NCBI RefSeq assembly: GCF_000060345.1
Contig: NC_008571.1
Location: forward strand, 62,001-126,000
DNA: 64,000 nt
Direction of reading: 5' to 3'
DNA from: Christiangramia forsetii KT0803
GTDB lineage: Bacteria; Bacteroidota; Bacteroidia; Flavobacteriales; Flavobacteriaceae
The notes below the pieces were generated by a model. It ran no database searches. It saw only the letters and a list, made by a program, of their open reading frames with translations, and was not told the origin of the DNA. Both the position numbers and the translations under genes were made by a program. Below are positions 27,089 to 35,104 of this stretch, piece after piece; the first letter of the stretch is position 1; each line of letters starts with the position of its first letter.

Positions 27089-29164
27089 ATGAACAAAATA
27101 GTAAGTACGTGTCTATTAGCTACAGCGCTAACTTTTGTGTCCTGTAACGAGGATAAAAAGGATACAGCAGATAAAGCTCAGACAGAAAAGACTTCAGAAG
27201 ATTTCGATTTTCAGGCAGATGAATTTGCAGACCTTAAGATCCTGCGTTATCAAATCCCGGGGTGGGAGAATTTAAGCTTGAAAGAACAAAAACTGGTTTA
27301 TTACCTAACCCAGGCGGGGCTTTCAGGACGTGATATTATCTGGGATCAGAACTATCGTCATAACCTGAAAATTCGTGGGGCATTAGAGAATATCTACGCT
27401 AATTACGAAGGAGAAAAATCTGGTGATGATTGGGATACTTTTGAAACCTATTTAAAAAGAGTATGGTTTAGTAACGGTATCCACCATCATTATTCAAATG
27501 CTAAATTGAAGCCGGAATTCAGCAAAGAATATTTCGATACTTTATTGAAAGAAACCAATACCGATCTTACCGGAGAGGCTTACGAAGTGATCTTCAGCGA
27601 AAAGGATGCTAAAAAAGTAAATCTTAATGAAGCTGATGGACTTTTAAAAGGTTCTGCAATTAATATGTATGGAGCTGATGTAACTGCCGACGAGGTGGAT
27701 GCCTTCTATGCAAATAAAAAATCTCCAAATCCGGAAAAGCCATTGGCATATGGAATCAATACCAAGTTGGTGAAGGAAAATGGAAAATTGGTAGAAAAGG
27801 TTTATAAGAGCGGCGGACTTTACGGAGACGCGATAGATGAAATCATAAAGTGGCTGGAAAAAGCTAAAGGCGTTGCTGAAAATGAAAAGCAGGCGAATGC
27901 TTTAGGTCTTTTGATCGATTATTACAATACTGGGGATCTTCAAACCTGGGACGAGTATAATGTTGCCTGGGTAGAAGCTACCGAAGGGAATATAGATTAT
28001 ATCAACTCGTTTATTGAGGTATATAACGATCCAAAAGGTTACACCGGATCTTATGAAAGCATTGTTCAGATCAAAGATTTTGATATGTCGGCGAAAATGA
28101 GCAAAGTAGAACAGAACGTTCAGTGGTTCGAGGATAATTCTCCAATCATGGACGAGCATAAAAAAGATTCTGTAGTAGGAGTTACTTACAAAACAGTGAT
28201 CGTTGCCGGGGAATCTGGAGATGCTGCACCAAGTACTCCAATTGGAGTAAATCTTCCAAATTCCAGCTGGATTAGAAAACAACATGGAAGTAAATCGGTT
28301 TCTTTAGGAAATATTATCAATGCTTATGAAAATGCCGGAGGAACTAATAAATTAAAGGAATTTGCTCATGATGAAGAGGAAATTGCCCTTTCAGAAAAAT
28401 ACGGAAATCAGGCAGATAAATTACATACAGCACTTCATGAGGTAGTAGGTCATGCTTCCGGGCAATTGAATAAAGGAGTAGGGACTACAAAGGAAACTTT
28501 GAAGAGTTATGCTTCAACCATGGAAGAAGGTCGTGCAGATCTTGTAGGGCTTTATTATTTGATGGATCCAAAACTGGAAGAACTTGGTCTTACAGATAAT
28601 TCTGAAGAACTGGGGAAAGCTGCTTACAACGATTATATCCGTAACGGATTAATGACTCAATTGGTGAGACTGGAGCCTGGAGAAGATGTAGAAGAAGCTC
28701 ACATGAGAAACCGCCAATGGGTAAGTGCCTGGGTTTTTGAAAAAGGTAAAGACGAAGGAGTGATCGAAAAAGTGGAAAAAGAAGGTAAGACTTATTATGA
28801 TATTAAGGATTACCAGAAATTACGTGAGCTTTTTGGTGAATTGCTTAAAGAAACTCAGCGTATCAAATCTGAAGGAGATTACGAAGCTGCTAAAAATCTG
28901 GTAGAGAACTACGGTGTAAAAGTAGACCAGAAGATTCATAAAGAGGTGTTGGATAGAAATGCGAAATTCAAATCGGCTCCATATAGCGGATTCATTAATC
29001 CGGTATTGGTTGCTGAAATGGATGAAAAGGAAGAGATTACTGCCATTAAAGTAACTCAACCTGCATCTTTTGAAGAGCAAATGATGATGTACTCTAAAAA
29101 TTATAGCTTTTTAACTGAAAAGAAAAAAGCTAAGAAAGAAGAGACTGCAGAAGCAGAAATGTAA
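27089..29164 (+). CDS. M49 (dipeptidyl-peptidase III-like) zinc peptidase, lipoprotein
   Basis: Zinc metallopeptidase of the DPP III family, about 691 aa. The M49 hexapeptide motif HEVVGH is at residues 450-455, and the second metal-binding motif EEGRAD (479-484) replaces the usual EECRAE/D, with Gly for Cys. The ATG at 27089 is preferred over an upstream TTG (27065) because it gives a clean lipoprotein signal (MNKIVSTCLLATALTFVSC) and the -7 box overlaps the TTG. The protein is thus probably lipid-anchored in the envelope, unlike cytosolic eukaryotic DPP III, and would remove dipeptides from peptide N-termini. A terminator follows the gene. Confidence 0.9.
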   Translation: MNKIVSTCLLATALTFVSCNEDKKDTADKAQTEKTSEDFDFQADEFADLKILRYQIPGWENLSLKEQKLVYYLTQAGLSGRDIIWDQNYRHNLKIRGALENIYANYEGEKSGDDWDTFETYLKRVWFSNGIHHHYSNAKLKPEFSKEYFDTLLKETNTDLTGEAYEVIFSEKDAKKVNLNEADGLLKGSAINMYGADVTADEVDAFYANKKSPNPEKPLAYGINTKLVKENGKLVEKVYKSGGLYGDAIDEIIKWLEKAKGVAENEKQANALGLLIDYYNTGDLQTWDEYNVAWVEATEGNIDYINSFIEVYNDPKGYTGSYESIVQIKDFDMSAKMSKVEQNVQWFEDNSPIMDEHKKDSVVGVTYKTVIVAGESGDAAPSTPIGVNLPNSSWIRKQHGSKSVSLGNIINAYENAGGTNKLKEFAHDEEEIALSEKYGNQADKLHTALHEVVGHASGQLNKGVGTTKETLKSYASTMEEGRADLVGLYYLMDPKLEELGLTDNSEELGKAAYNDYIRNGLMTQLVRLEPGEDVEEAHMRNRQWVSAWVFEKGKDEGVIEKVEKEGKTYYDIKDYQKLRELFGELLKETQRIKSEGDYEAAKNLVENYGVKVDQKIHKEVLDRNAKFKSAPYSGFINPVLVAEMDEKEEITAIKVTQPASFEEQMMMYSKNYSFLTEKKKAKKEETAEAEM

Positions 29165-29186
29165 ACTTTCTTCTTCTGAACATAAA

Positions 29187-29212
29187 AAAAGCGTGGCAAT
29201 TGCCGCGCTTTT
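29187..29212 (+). terminator. Terminator of the M49 peptidase gene
   Basis: Hairpin AAAAGCGTGGC, AATT loop, GCCGCGCTTTT, with one G-U pair, starting 22 bp after the stop codon. Confidence 0.85.
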
Positions 29213-29241
29213 CTATTTCCAGACTGTAGGTAATGTTGGTT

Positions 29242-29325
29242 GTCATTTCGACCAAGGGGATAAATCTCTTAGTAGCTAAATTTCCGTTATGAGATTTCTC
29301 AGTCGTTTTACTTCTTCGAAATGAC
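29242..29325. repeat. Intergenic repeat type A, copy 2
   Basis: GTCATTTCGACC ... TCGAAATGAC with inner ATAAATCTC/GAGATTTCTC arms. It ends 9 bp before the left end of the IS110 element. Confidence 0.75.
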
Positions 29326-29340
29326 TTGAAAATGTCATCC

Positions 29341-29348
29341 TATGTTTG
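29341..29348 (+). promoter_or_regulatory. -7 half of a circle-junction promoter
   Basis: TATGTTTG is an exact TAnnTTTG box at the very left end of the element. In the integrated form no TTTG lies at the right distance upstream. In a closed circle, the TTTG at 30511-30514 of the right end would be exactly 20 nt upstream. Confidence 0.6.
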
Positions 29349-29354
29349 TAGATA

Positions 29355-29540
29355 GGACTTATTTTATTGTTAATCCATTATTTTGTAGGTTAATAATAAA
29401 GGGAGAAAGAGCAAGGCAATTATTTGTCATTTGTCTTAAAGACCGTTCTGAATGCTTGCCCCTTTCTCCCAGTGCTTAAATTTTGAACAGTTCATTAGGC
29501 CAAGAGCCTGCATTTAGGATTGATAAAATAATAGCACTTC
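29355..29540 (+). ncRNA. Candidate IS110 bridge RNA
   Basis: Three consecutive stem-loops. (1) 29364-29399: 10-bp stem TTATTGTTAA/TTAATAATAA. (2) Target-binding loop 29401-29470: stem GGGAGAAAG/CTTTCTCCC plus GCAAG/CTTGC; the left side carries TGTCAT (29425-29430), a small GTC/GAC hairpin follows, and the right side carries CGTTCTGAATG (29444-29454). (3) Donor-binding loop 29471-29538: stem AGTGCT/AGCACT plus ATTTT/AAAAT; left side ACAGTTCAT (29487-29495), hairpin AGGC/GCCT, right side TAGGAT (29515-29520). Left and right sides match the element's target and its own ends as bridge-RNA guides should. Exact 5' and 3' ends are estimates. Confidence 0.75.
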
Positions 29541-29555
29541 ATTAAAAGTTACAGT

Positions 29556-30521
29556 ATGAACAAATTTATTGGAATCGACATTAGTAAACAAACCTTTGAT
29601 GTTTCCTTTTCTGAAAATGGGCAGGAAGTATTCGACAACAATCAAAATGGTTTTAAAAAGTTGCTGAAACACATTGATAATAGCATCGGAGTGGTAATGG
29701 AAGCCTCTGGCCCTTATTATCTGAACCTGGCTACTTTTTTGTTCAATAAAAATATCCAAGTATTTGTGGTAAACCCTTTAAAGGTTAAACGTTTTAGCCA
29801 AATGAACTTCAACCGTGCCAAAACAGACAAAAAAGATGCAGAGGTTATCCGCAACTATGCCTTGAAGATGGAGGAAGATATGAAAGAATGGAAACCTGAA
29901 CCCAGGCATATCAAAGATATGAAGCAGCTTCATAGTTCTATTGAATTATTGAACAAGCAGTTGTAACAAACAAAGAACCAGTTAGGAGCTTTTGAAGACA
30001 GTGGTTCTGTCTGCAAAGAGCTGGGGAAAAGTTTTAAAAGTATCCTGAAAAAATTGGAAAAAGAGAAGGGAAAATTGGAAGGACAAATGCTTGTCCTGGG
30101 TAAAGAAGAATATAAACAAACCCTAAGATCACTTACTTCCATTCCTGGGATAGGAGATAAAACGGCTATTATGTTGATTGCCATTACCGCTGATTTTGAC
30201 AAATTCGAACATTATAAACAACTGATTGCTTATGTAGGATTTAGTCCCAGAATATACCAATCGGGCACCAGCATCAAGGGAAAAGGACATATATGTAAAA
30301 TGGGAAAGTCCCAGATAAGGAAATTACTATATATGTGTAGCTGGACAGCTAAAAGGTACAATAAGGGCTGTGCGGAAATGTATGAGCGATTGAGAAAGAA
30401 AGGAAAACCGGAAAGGGTAATTAAAATAGCTATCGCCAATAAGCTCTTAAAACAAGCTTTCGCGATTGCTAAAAACAAAACAGTATTTGATGAAAATCAT
30501 CAGCCAAAAGTTTGTTTTTAA
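29556..30521 (+). pseudogene. IS110-family DEDD recombinase interrupted by one in-frame TAA
   Basis: One continuous frame of 321 codons, broken only by TAA at 29964-29966 (codon 137). The N-terminal RuvC-like DEDD domain has D8 (IGIDIS), E49 (VMEASGP), D91 and D94 (TDKKDAEV). After the stop come a coiled-coil linker and the C-terminal Transposase_20 domain with LTSIPGIGDKTA and the serine-bearing YQSGTS motif (S236/S239). Full length would be normal for the family. The context LNKQL-stop-QTKNQL suggests a single C-to-T change of a CAA Gln codon. The gene as written yields a 136-aa N-terminal fragment and a possible 155-aa C-terminal one (ATG at 30054), so activity is doubtful unless the stop is read through or is a sequencing error. 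Confidence 0.9.
30511..30514 (+). promoter_or_regulatory. -33 half of a circle-junction promoter
   Basis: TTTG inside the last codons of the recombinase. In the excised circle it would be 20 nt upstream of TATGTTTG (29341-29348). Confidence 0.55.
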
Positions 30522-30528
30522 GCACAGT

Positions 30529-30607
30529 TCATTCTGAGGTGAAGCCGTAGGAATCTCATAATGTTAGTTAATAGATTGCGTCGGTCATTTTACTCCCTCG
30601 CAGTGAC
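30529..30607. repeat. Intergenic repeat type B, copy 3 (split by the IS110 element)
   Basis: TCATTCTGAGGTGAAGCCGT ... CCCTCGCAGTGAC. Its first bases (TG before TCAT) remain on the other side of the insertion, at 29333-29334. Confidence 0.75.
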
Positions 30608-30643
30608 TTGTTAAAGTTATCGCAAGTATAACGAATCGGTATG

Positions 30644-30862
30644 CTATTTAAAATCGGTCTTCAAATAAAGTCTTTCCACTTTTTCCCGAGCCCATGGAGT
30701 TTTCCTTAAAAATTTAAGACTGGATTTTATGGTAGGATTGCTTTTAAAACAATTAATATTGATTCGGTCGGCGAGTCCATCCCAACCGTAATGCTTTTGC
30801 AGTTCTTCTACGATAGTAGCCAGTTTTATTCCGTGTAATGGGTTGTTTGGTTGTGATTCCAT
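30644..30862 (-). CDS. VF530-family (DUF2132) DNA-binding-type protein
   Basis: A 72-aa protein matching the short, strongly conserved VF530 family: [40 protein letters not shown] and [11 protein letters not shown]. The Vibrio VF530 structure resembles DNA-binding folds, but the family's biological role is not established. The length equals the whole family domain. It stands alone between repeats. Confidence 0.9.
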   Translation of the reverse strand: MESQPNNPLHGIKLATIVEELQKHYGWDGLADRININCFKSNPTIKSSLKFLRKTPWAREKVERLYLKTDFK

Positions 30863-30887
30863 AGTTAATATTCTTGAATTACCTTAT

Positions 30888-30958
30888 GTCATTTCGACCA
30901 GCGGGAGAAATCTCTTTTGAAACTAGATTTCTCAGTCGTTTCACTTCTTCGAAATGAC
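30888..30958. repeat. Intergenic repeat type A, copy 3
   Basis: GTCATTTCGACC ... TCGAAATGAC with GAGAAATCTC/AGATTTCTCAG inner arms; shorter spacer than copies 1 and 2. Confidence 0.75.
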
Positions 30959-31043
30959 AATTGAAAGATTATTTCATTCTAAACTTGTTTCAAAGCCTAT
31001 TCAGAGATTTATCAATTGTCCATTTTCAATTATAAATTAAGAA

Positions 31044-31622
31044 CTATACTTTCTTTACAAATTTAGTAAGTATCACAATCTGTTGCCCTTCTACTTTTCC
31101 TTCAATTTGTTCCGCGTTATCATGAACCAGGGAAACTCTTCTAACGGCAGTTCCACGTTTTGCTGTTAAACTGGAACCTTTTACATTAAGATCTTTGGTT
31201 AGGACCACGGTATCTCCAGCTTCTATAATTGCACCATTACTGTCTTTATGCACAACAATATTTTCAGATTTCTCTTCCTGCACACCCGCTTTGGCCCATA
31301 CTTTTACATCATCTTCCATATACATCATATCCAGAAGGTCTTGCGGCCAGCCTTCAGCTTTTAATCTGTTCAGCATTCTCCAGGCCATGACCTGAACTGC
31401 CGGAATTGTGCTCCACATACTGTCATTTAAACAACGCCAGTGATTTGGTTGAACCTTTTCTGGATCTTCTATCTGCTCTTTACAGGTCTCACAAATTAGG
31501 ATACTACTTTCATGTCCTTCTTCAGGAGAATTCGGAACTTCAAAAACATTTAGATCGTTTTTATTTCCGCATAATTCACAAGTAGCATCACTGCGCTGTC
31601 TTAATTTTTCTTCAATAGTCAT
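31044..31622 (-). CDS. PhnA-domain protein
   Basis: About 192 aa. An N-terminal zinc-ribbon-like part (CELCGNKNDLNVFEV and ILICETCKEQI, two CxxC pairs) is followed by the C-terminal PhnA/YjdM domain (DSNGAIIEAGDTVVLTKDL, LTAKRGTAVRRVSLV). Despite the name, PhnA proteins are not shown to act in C-P lyase metabolism. The ATG at 31622 is chosen over one 15 codons upstream because MTIEEKLRQRSDATCE is the usual start and the -7 box TATCTTTG (31641-31648) would be inside the longer version. Confidence 0.88.
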   Translation of the reverse strand: MTIEEKLRQRSDATCELCGNKNDLNVFEVPNSPEEGHESSILICETCKEQIEDPEKVQPNHWRCLNDSMWSTIPAVQVMAWRMLNRLKAEGWPQDLLDMMYMEDDVKVWAKAGVQEEKSENIVVHKDSNGAIIEAGDTVVLTKDLNVKGSSLTAKRGTAVRRVSLVHDNAEQIEGKVEGQQIVILTKFVKKV

Positions 31623-31640
31623 TAAAAGGGAGTTTGCCTG

Positions 31641-31648
31641 CAAAGATA
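31641..31648 (-). promoter_or_regulatory. -7 promoter box of the PhnA-domain gene
   Basis: Minus-strand TATCTTTG, exact TAnnTTTG, 18 bp before the ATG. The -33 element is weak (TTG 16 nt further). Confidence 0.55.
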
Positions 31649-31667
31649 GATTAAACTGAAAGTACAA

Positions 31668-32025
31668 CCAGTCCTACCGGTTTTATATTTTTTAAGACCG
31701 TCTCTGAATTTTTTTATTGATTTTAATTATCAATTCTATTTAAATTGGAAGTTGCAAAACAATTTAGTTTTAATCGTTTCTCTCGTTCATTTTTTCCATC
31801 GATGAAAAAACGAACCAAAAAAATCTAGGCTTACTAAAATTTATCAAAATTTATTGTTCTACATCTAAATTTTAGGAACTCGCCAATTAAATGGAACTAA
31901 TTAGAAGAAATTTTCTGAAGCTCAAACAGCCTAAAATTTTACGGTGTATTCACTTCAAATTTTATGAAAAATTTTCGATAGACCAGGAGTATATATGAGA
32001 CTATAAATTCAAAAATTGCAAATAA
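31668..32025. other. AT-rich gap with one inverted repeat
   Basis: About 360 bp without a convincing gene. It holds an imperfect hairpin at 31785-31815 (GTTC.TTTTTT.CATC / GATG.AAAAAA.GAAC). Nothing else recognisable. Confidence 0.5.
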
Positions 32026-33735
32026 TTATTTTTTTGAATTAATGTATTTCATCACTCTCTCCTCCAGAATTGGCAACGTGACCACACCTTCTTCCAGGAT
32101 CACTTCATGAAATTTCCTAATATCGAAATCGGCGCCTAGTGCTTTTTCTGCTTTTTTTCGTAATTCCCGAATCTTTAATTCCCCGATTTTATAGGAAACT
32201 GCCTGTCCCGGCCAGGAAATATATCGGTCAACTTCAGTATTGATCTCATGGATAGAAAGTGCGGTATTTCTCTTCATAAAATCTACCGCCTGTTCCCTGG
32301 TCCATCCTTTCGCGTGAATTCCGGTATCTACTACCAGTCGGCAGGCACGCCACTGTTCATAGGTTAGCTTTCCGAAGATTTCATAGGGATTGCGATAGAT
32401 GCCCATTTCTTCGGCTAAAAATTCTGCATATAATCCCCAGCCTTCTCCAAAAGCAGAGATGTAAAAGTTTCTTCTGAATTTAGGGATTTCTTCTCCCAGT
32501 TCATTGTTCAGGGAAATTTGTAGATGATGCCCGGGAACTGCTTCATGCGCCGTAAGTGACGGTAACACATATTTTGGTCGGCTGGGGAGATCATAGGTAT
32601 TCACCCAGTAATATCCCGGTTGCGTGTCATTGGAAGCGCCAATATATCTTCCCGTGGTATATTTTGGGGCGATAGCTGGTGGAACTTCAGCAACACCATA
32701 AGGTTTTCGCGGTAATTTGTTGAAATACGCCGGTAATTTGGCATCGATTCTTTTAGCAATATCTCTAGCAAACATGAGCAATTCCCCGGGAGTTTTTGCG
32801 TAGAACTGTTCATCTGTTCTTAGAAAATCAAAGAATTCTGAAAATGTGCCTTTAAAGCCAGTTTCAGCCATTACTTTTTTCATTTCTTTATTAATGCGTT
32901 TCACTTCAGATAGGCCTATATTGTGGACTTCATCTGCACTTAGATCGAGCGTGGTATAATATTCTAAAAGATAATCATAGTATTCTTTGCCATTGGGTGT
33001 TTCAGAAACGCCCAAAACTTTCCTGGTCTTCGGAAAATATTCTGTTTCAAAAAACTTTTTAATCCTTCTGAATTCAGGAATTACATTTTTAGTGATCGCC
33101 TTTTCTGCAGCAGTTAAAACCGAGTCTTTTTGTTTTTGAGATAAGGTTGCTGGTAAATTTCGGAAAGGTTGGTAGAAATAACTGTCTTTATAATTTTCTG
33201 TAATCTGACTGTCATACGTGTTTTCATAACCTTCAAAAATTATGAGGGGCTGTGTGATGCCTTCTTTTAAACCTTCGCGAAGCAAAAGAAAATGCTGGTC
33301 TACATAGGTTGGAATTGCATTTAATTTATTCAAATAAGCTTTTACCTGAGCATAATTATTGAGATCACGAATATGATAATTCAGACTTAAATGAAAACCT
33401 GCGTCAGAAAGTAACGGATTTAAATAAGCCTTAAATTCATAGGTTTTCACCGTATTTTTTAGATCATACTTTAGAAGATCGGCAGAAATGTTTTGAGATG
33501 CGGAGAGCTTTTCAGGTTCAAGATCATTTAAATCTTTCAGCAGTTTTTTGGCGAATTCAGCTTCCTTTTTATAGTGCTTTTCAGAATACAATCCTAGAGG
33601 ATACTCTGAGCGCTGGTAGGGTTGATGATCCTGAAATTTTTGAATGACCTTTTTAAGCTGTATAGAATCTTGTTGAGCTAAAACTGAAGTGGAGAAAAGT
33701 ATAAAAATGAATAGAAAAGCCGAAAACAATCGCAT
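32026..33735 (-). CDS. DUF885-family putative metallopeptidase
   Basis: A 569-aa exported protein (signal peptide MRLFSAFLFIFILFSTSVLAQ) of the DUF885 family. The zinc-binding-type motif HEAVPGHHLQ lies at about residue 393-402, and the conserved C-terminal signature with RWPGQAVSYKIG-like sequence appears as ISWPGQAVSYKIGELKI. Family members behave as zinc carboxypeptidase- or dipeptidase-like proteins, but substrates are mostly unknown. Single-gene unit in the envelope. Confidence 0.88.
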   Translation of the reverse strand: MRLFSAFLFIFILFSTSVLAQQDSIQLKKVIQKFQDHQPYQRSEYPLGLYSEKHYKKEAEFAKKLLKDLNDLEPEKLSASQNISADLLKYDLKNTVKTYEFKAYLNPLLSDAGFHLSLNYHIRDLNNYAQVKAYLNKLNAIPTYVDQHFLLLREGLKEGITQPLIIFEGYENTYDSQITENYKDSYFYQPFRNLPATLSQKQKDSVLTAAEKAITKNVIPEFRRIKKFFETEYFPKTRKVLGVSETPNGKEYYDYLLEYYTTLDLSADEVHNIGLSEVKRINKEMKKVMAETGFKGTFSEFFDFLRTDEQFYAKTPGELLMFARDIAKRIDAKLPAYFNKLPRKPYGVAEVPPAIAPKYTTGRYIGASNDTQPGYYWVNTYDLPSRPKYVLPSLTAHEAVPGHHLQISLNNELGEEIPKFRRNFYISAFGEGWGLYAEFLAEEMGIYRNPYEIFGKLTYEQWRACRLVVDTGIHAKGWTREQAVDFMKRNTALSIHEINTEVDRYISWPGQAVSYKIGELKIRELRKKAEKALGADFDIRKFHEVILEEGVVTLPILEERVMKYINSKK

Positions 33736-33922
33736 AAAGAGAATTTTTTCTAAATATAATAATTGTAAATCCTTCGCTTTATTAAAATTGAATATTCGTC
33801 AACCTAAACTTGTTTGACTTCGTTGAATCTTCGATTTCAGGGTTTCAATTTGTGCTAATAAATTATGTTCTTAATAGATTCTAAAACTAGTTCAGAATGA
33901 AAAATAGAATTTTCGAATAATA

Positions 33923-34927
33923 TTAATTACCTAAAATGCGAGACCAAAGTCTTGGAAGAAGGGCTTTTGCATCGGTGAGTTCCTTTTCAGTTTCTGTTGC
34001 GATTAATTCACCGTTTTCCTCTGATAACTTATAACTGAAGATAAATGGGGCGGCAGGATCTTCAATATCCATTTTACCGAATCTAAGATCGTTGAAATAA
34101 AGATTTCCATTTTCCTTGGAAAAAGTGTACCAGCCCTCGCTTATCTGTATCAATCTGTGGAGGTTTGGATCGTCCTCAATTTCTTCGGCCAATTTGTAAT
34201 TTTTCGGAACGCTATAAAAACTGATGGGTTGTGTATCAAAAACTGAATAGTTTCCAATAAGAAAAGCTTCTTCCGTTTCTATATTTGCCGTCCATAATAT
34301 AGTATTCAGCGGAGTTGGTCTTGTGTCTATTCTGTGATACTCGATGTTCTGAGCCTCCAAAGCATTTTCAAATTTCTGAAAAGTGTAAATCTTTAAACCT
34401 ATAGTAATTATCAAAAGATAGATACTGCTAATTATAAGGCCGAGCCGGTTGTATTTTTTTCGTTTAGGGTCGGTTCTTTTTAATCGCATTGGCAGAATGA
34501 GAAATATCAAAAAAGGAAGGGTATACAAAGGGTCTATTACAAAGATATTTTTGTAGGCCAGTCGAAGATCAAAAGGCCAGAATAACTGTGTTCCCCAGGT
34601 GGTATGCGCATCAAGTAATGGGTGCGTGAACAAGCCCCAGAACATCAACCACGACCAGTTTTTCCAATTGGCTTCAGATTTTGATTCGATCTTTGAAATA
34701 ATCCATCCAAAGAGAGGAGCAAAAATGATCGCAAATATGATGGAATGTGAAAATCCACGATGGATTTCAATCGAAGTGATCGTATCGAAAAAATTACCAA
34801 TAAAGGTGTCGAGATCTGGAATTGTACCGGCAATCGCCCCATAAAGCATCGCTTTATTACCGACTTTTTTACCAAGTACTGCTTCACCAACAGCAGCTCC
34901 TAAGACGATTTGGGTAAGTGAATCCAT
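33923..34927 (-). CDS. YdjM/YbcI-like membrane-bound metal-dependent hydrolase
   Basis: A 334-aa inner-membrane protein of the LexA-binding/metal-dependent hydrolase family (DUF457). The N-terminal motif MDSLTQIVLGAAVGEAVLG, PDLDTF and HRGFSHSII (metal-type Asp and His) and GLFTHPLLDAHTTWGTQLF are all typical. There are about four to five transmembrane helices, then a C-terminal soluble extension of about 140 residues. The catalytic activity is not established for the family. Confidence 0.88.
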   Translation of the reverse strand: MDSLTQIVLGAAVGEAVLGKKVGNKAMLYGAIAGTIPDLDTFIGNFFDTITSIEIHRGFSHSIIFAIIFAPLFGWIISKIESKSEANWKNWSWLMFWGLFTHPLLDAHTTWGTQLFWPFDLRLAYKNIFVIDPLYTLPFLIFLILPMRLKRTDPKRKKYNRLGLIISSIYLLIITIGLKIYTFQKFENALEAQNIEYHRIDTRPTPLNTILWTANIETEEAFLIGNYSVFDTQPISFYSVPKNYKLAEEIEDDPNLHRLIQISEGWYTFSKENGNLYFNDLRFGKMDIEDPAAPFIFSYKLSEENGELIATETEKELTDAKALLPRLWSRILGN

Positions 34928-34950
34928 GGTGTAAATATAAGGGCTTAATT

Positions 34951-35104
34951 AGAGATTGTTTCGCTTTGCTCGCAGTGACATTGATTATCGGTTGTCATCG
35001 TGAATGCAATGAAGCGATCTCAGGGTGAGACTGCTTCAGTCGTAAACTTCTTGTAGTGCCTCTCAGTTTTAATTTGTCATTCCAAGCGCAGTCGAGGAAT
35101 CTCA
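34951..35104. repeat. Degenerate type B repeat tract reaching into a stop codon
   Basis: Contains CTCGCAGTGACA (34969-34980), TTGTCATCGTGAATGCAATGAAGCGATCTC (in part, near 34992) and GTCATTCCAAGCGCAGTCGA (35075 on). Two partial type B units. The terminal GGAATCTCA supplies the TGA of the MutS-like gene. Confidence 0.6.

Larger units (their letters stand above)
29335..30532 (+). mobile_element. IS110-family insertion element with bridge-RNA-type left end
   Basis: About 1.2 kb. The ends are placed by reconstructing the target: the left flank ends AATG-TCAT (29335-29338) and the right flank resumes TCAT-TCTGAGG (30529-30532). Joining them restores the TGTCATTC start of a type B intergenic repeat whose remainder (to 30607) lies on the right. 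There are no terminal inverted repeats, as expected for IS110. A long left non-coding end (about 220 bp) precedes the recombinase, and only about 11 bp follow it, the layout of the IS110 group as opposed to IS1111. The exact core dinucleotide lies somewhere within the shared TCAT. Confidence 0.85.

Noticed and set aside
29335-30532. Terminal inverted repeats or target duplication for the IS element
   Set aside because: IS110-type elements lack both; the TCAT at each end is the shared core region, not a classic duplication.
33736-33922. Possible small gene or repeat between the DUF885 and YdjM-like genes
   Set aside because: Only degenerate AT-rich sequence; no ORF or clear hairpin.
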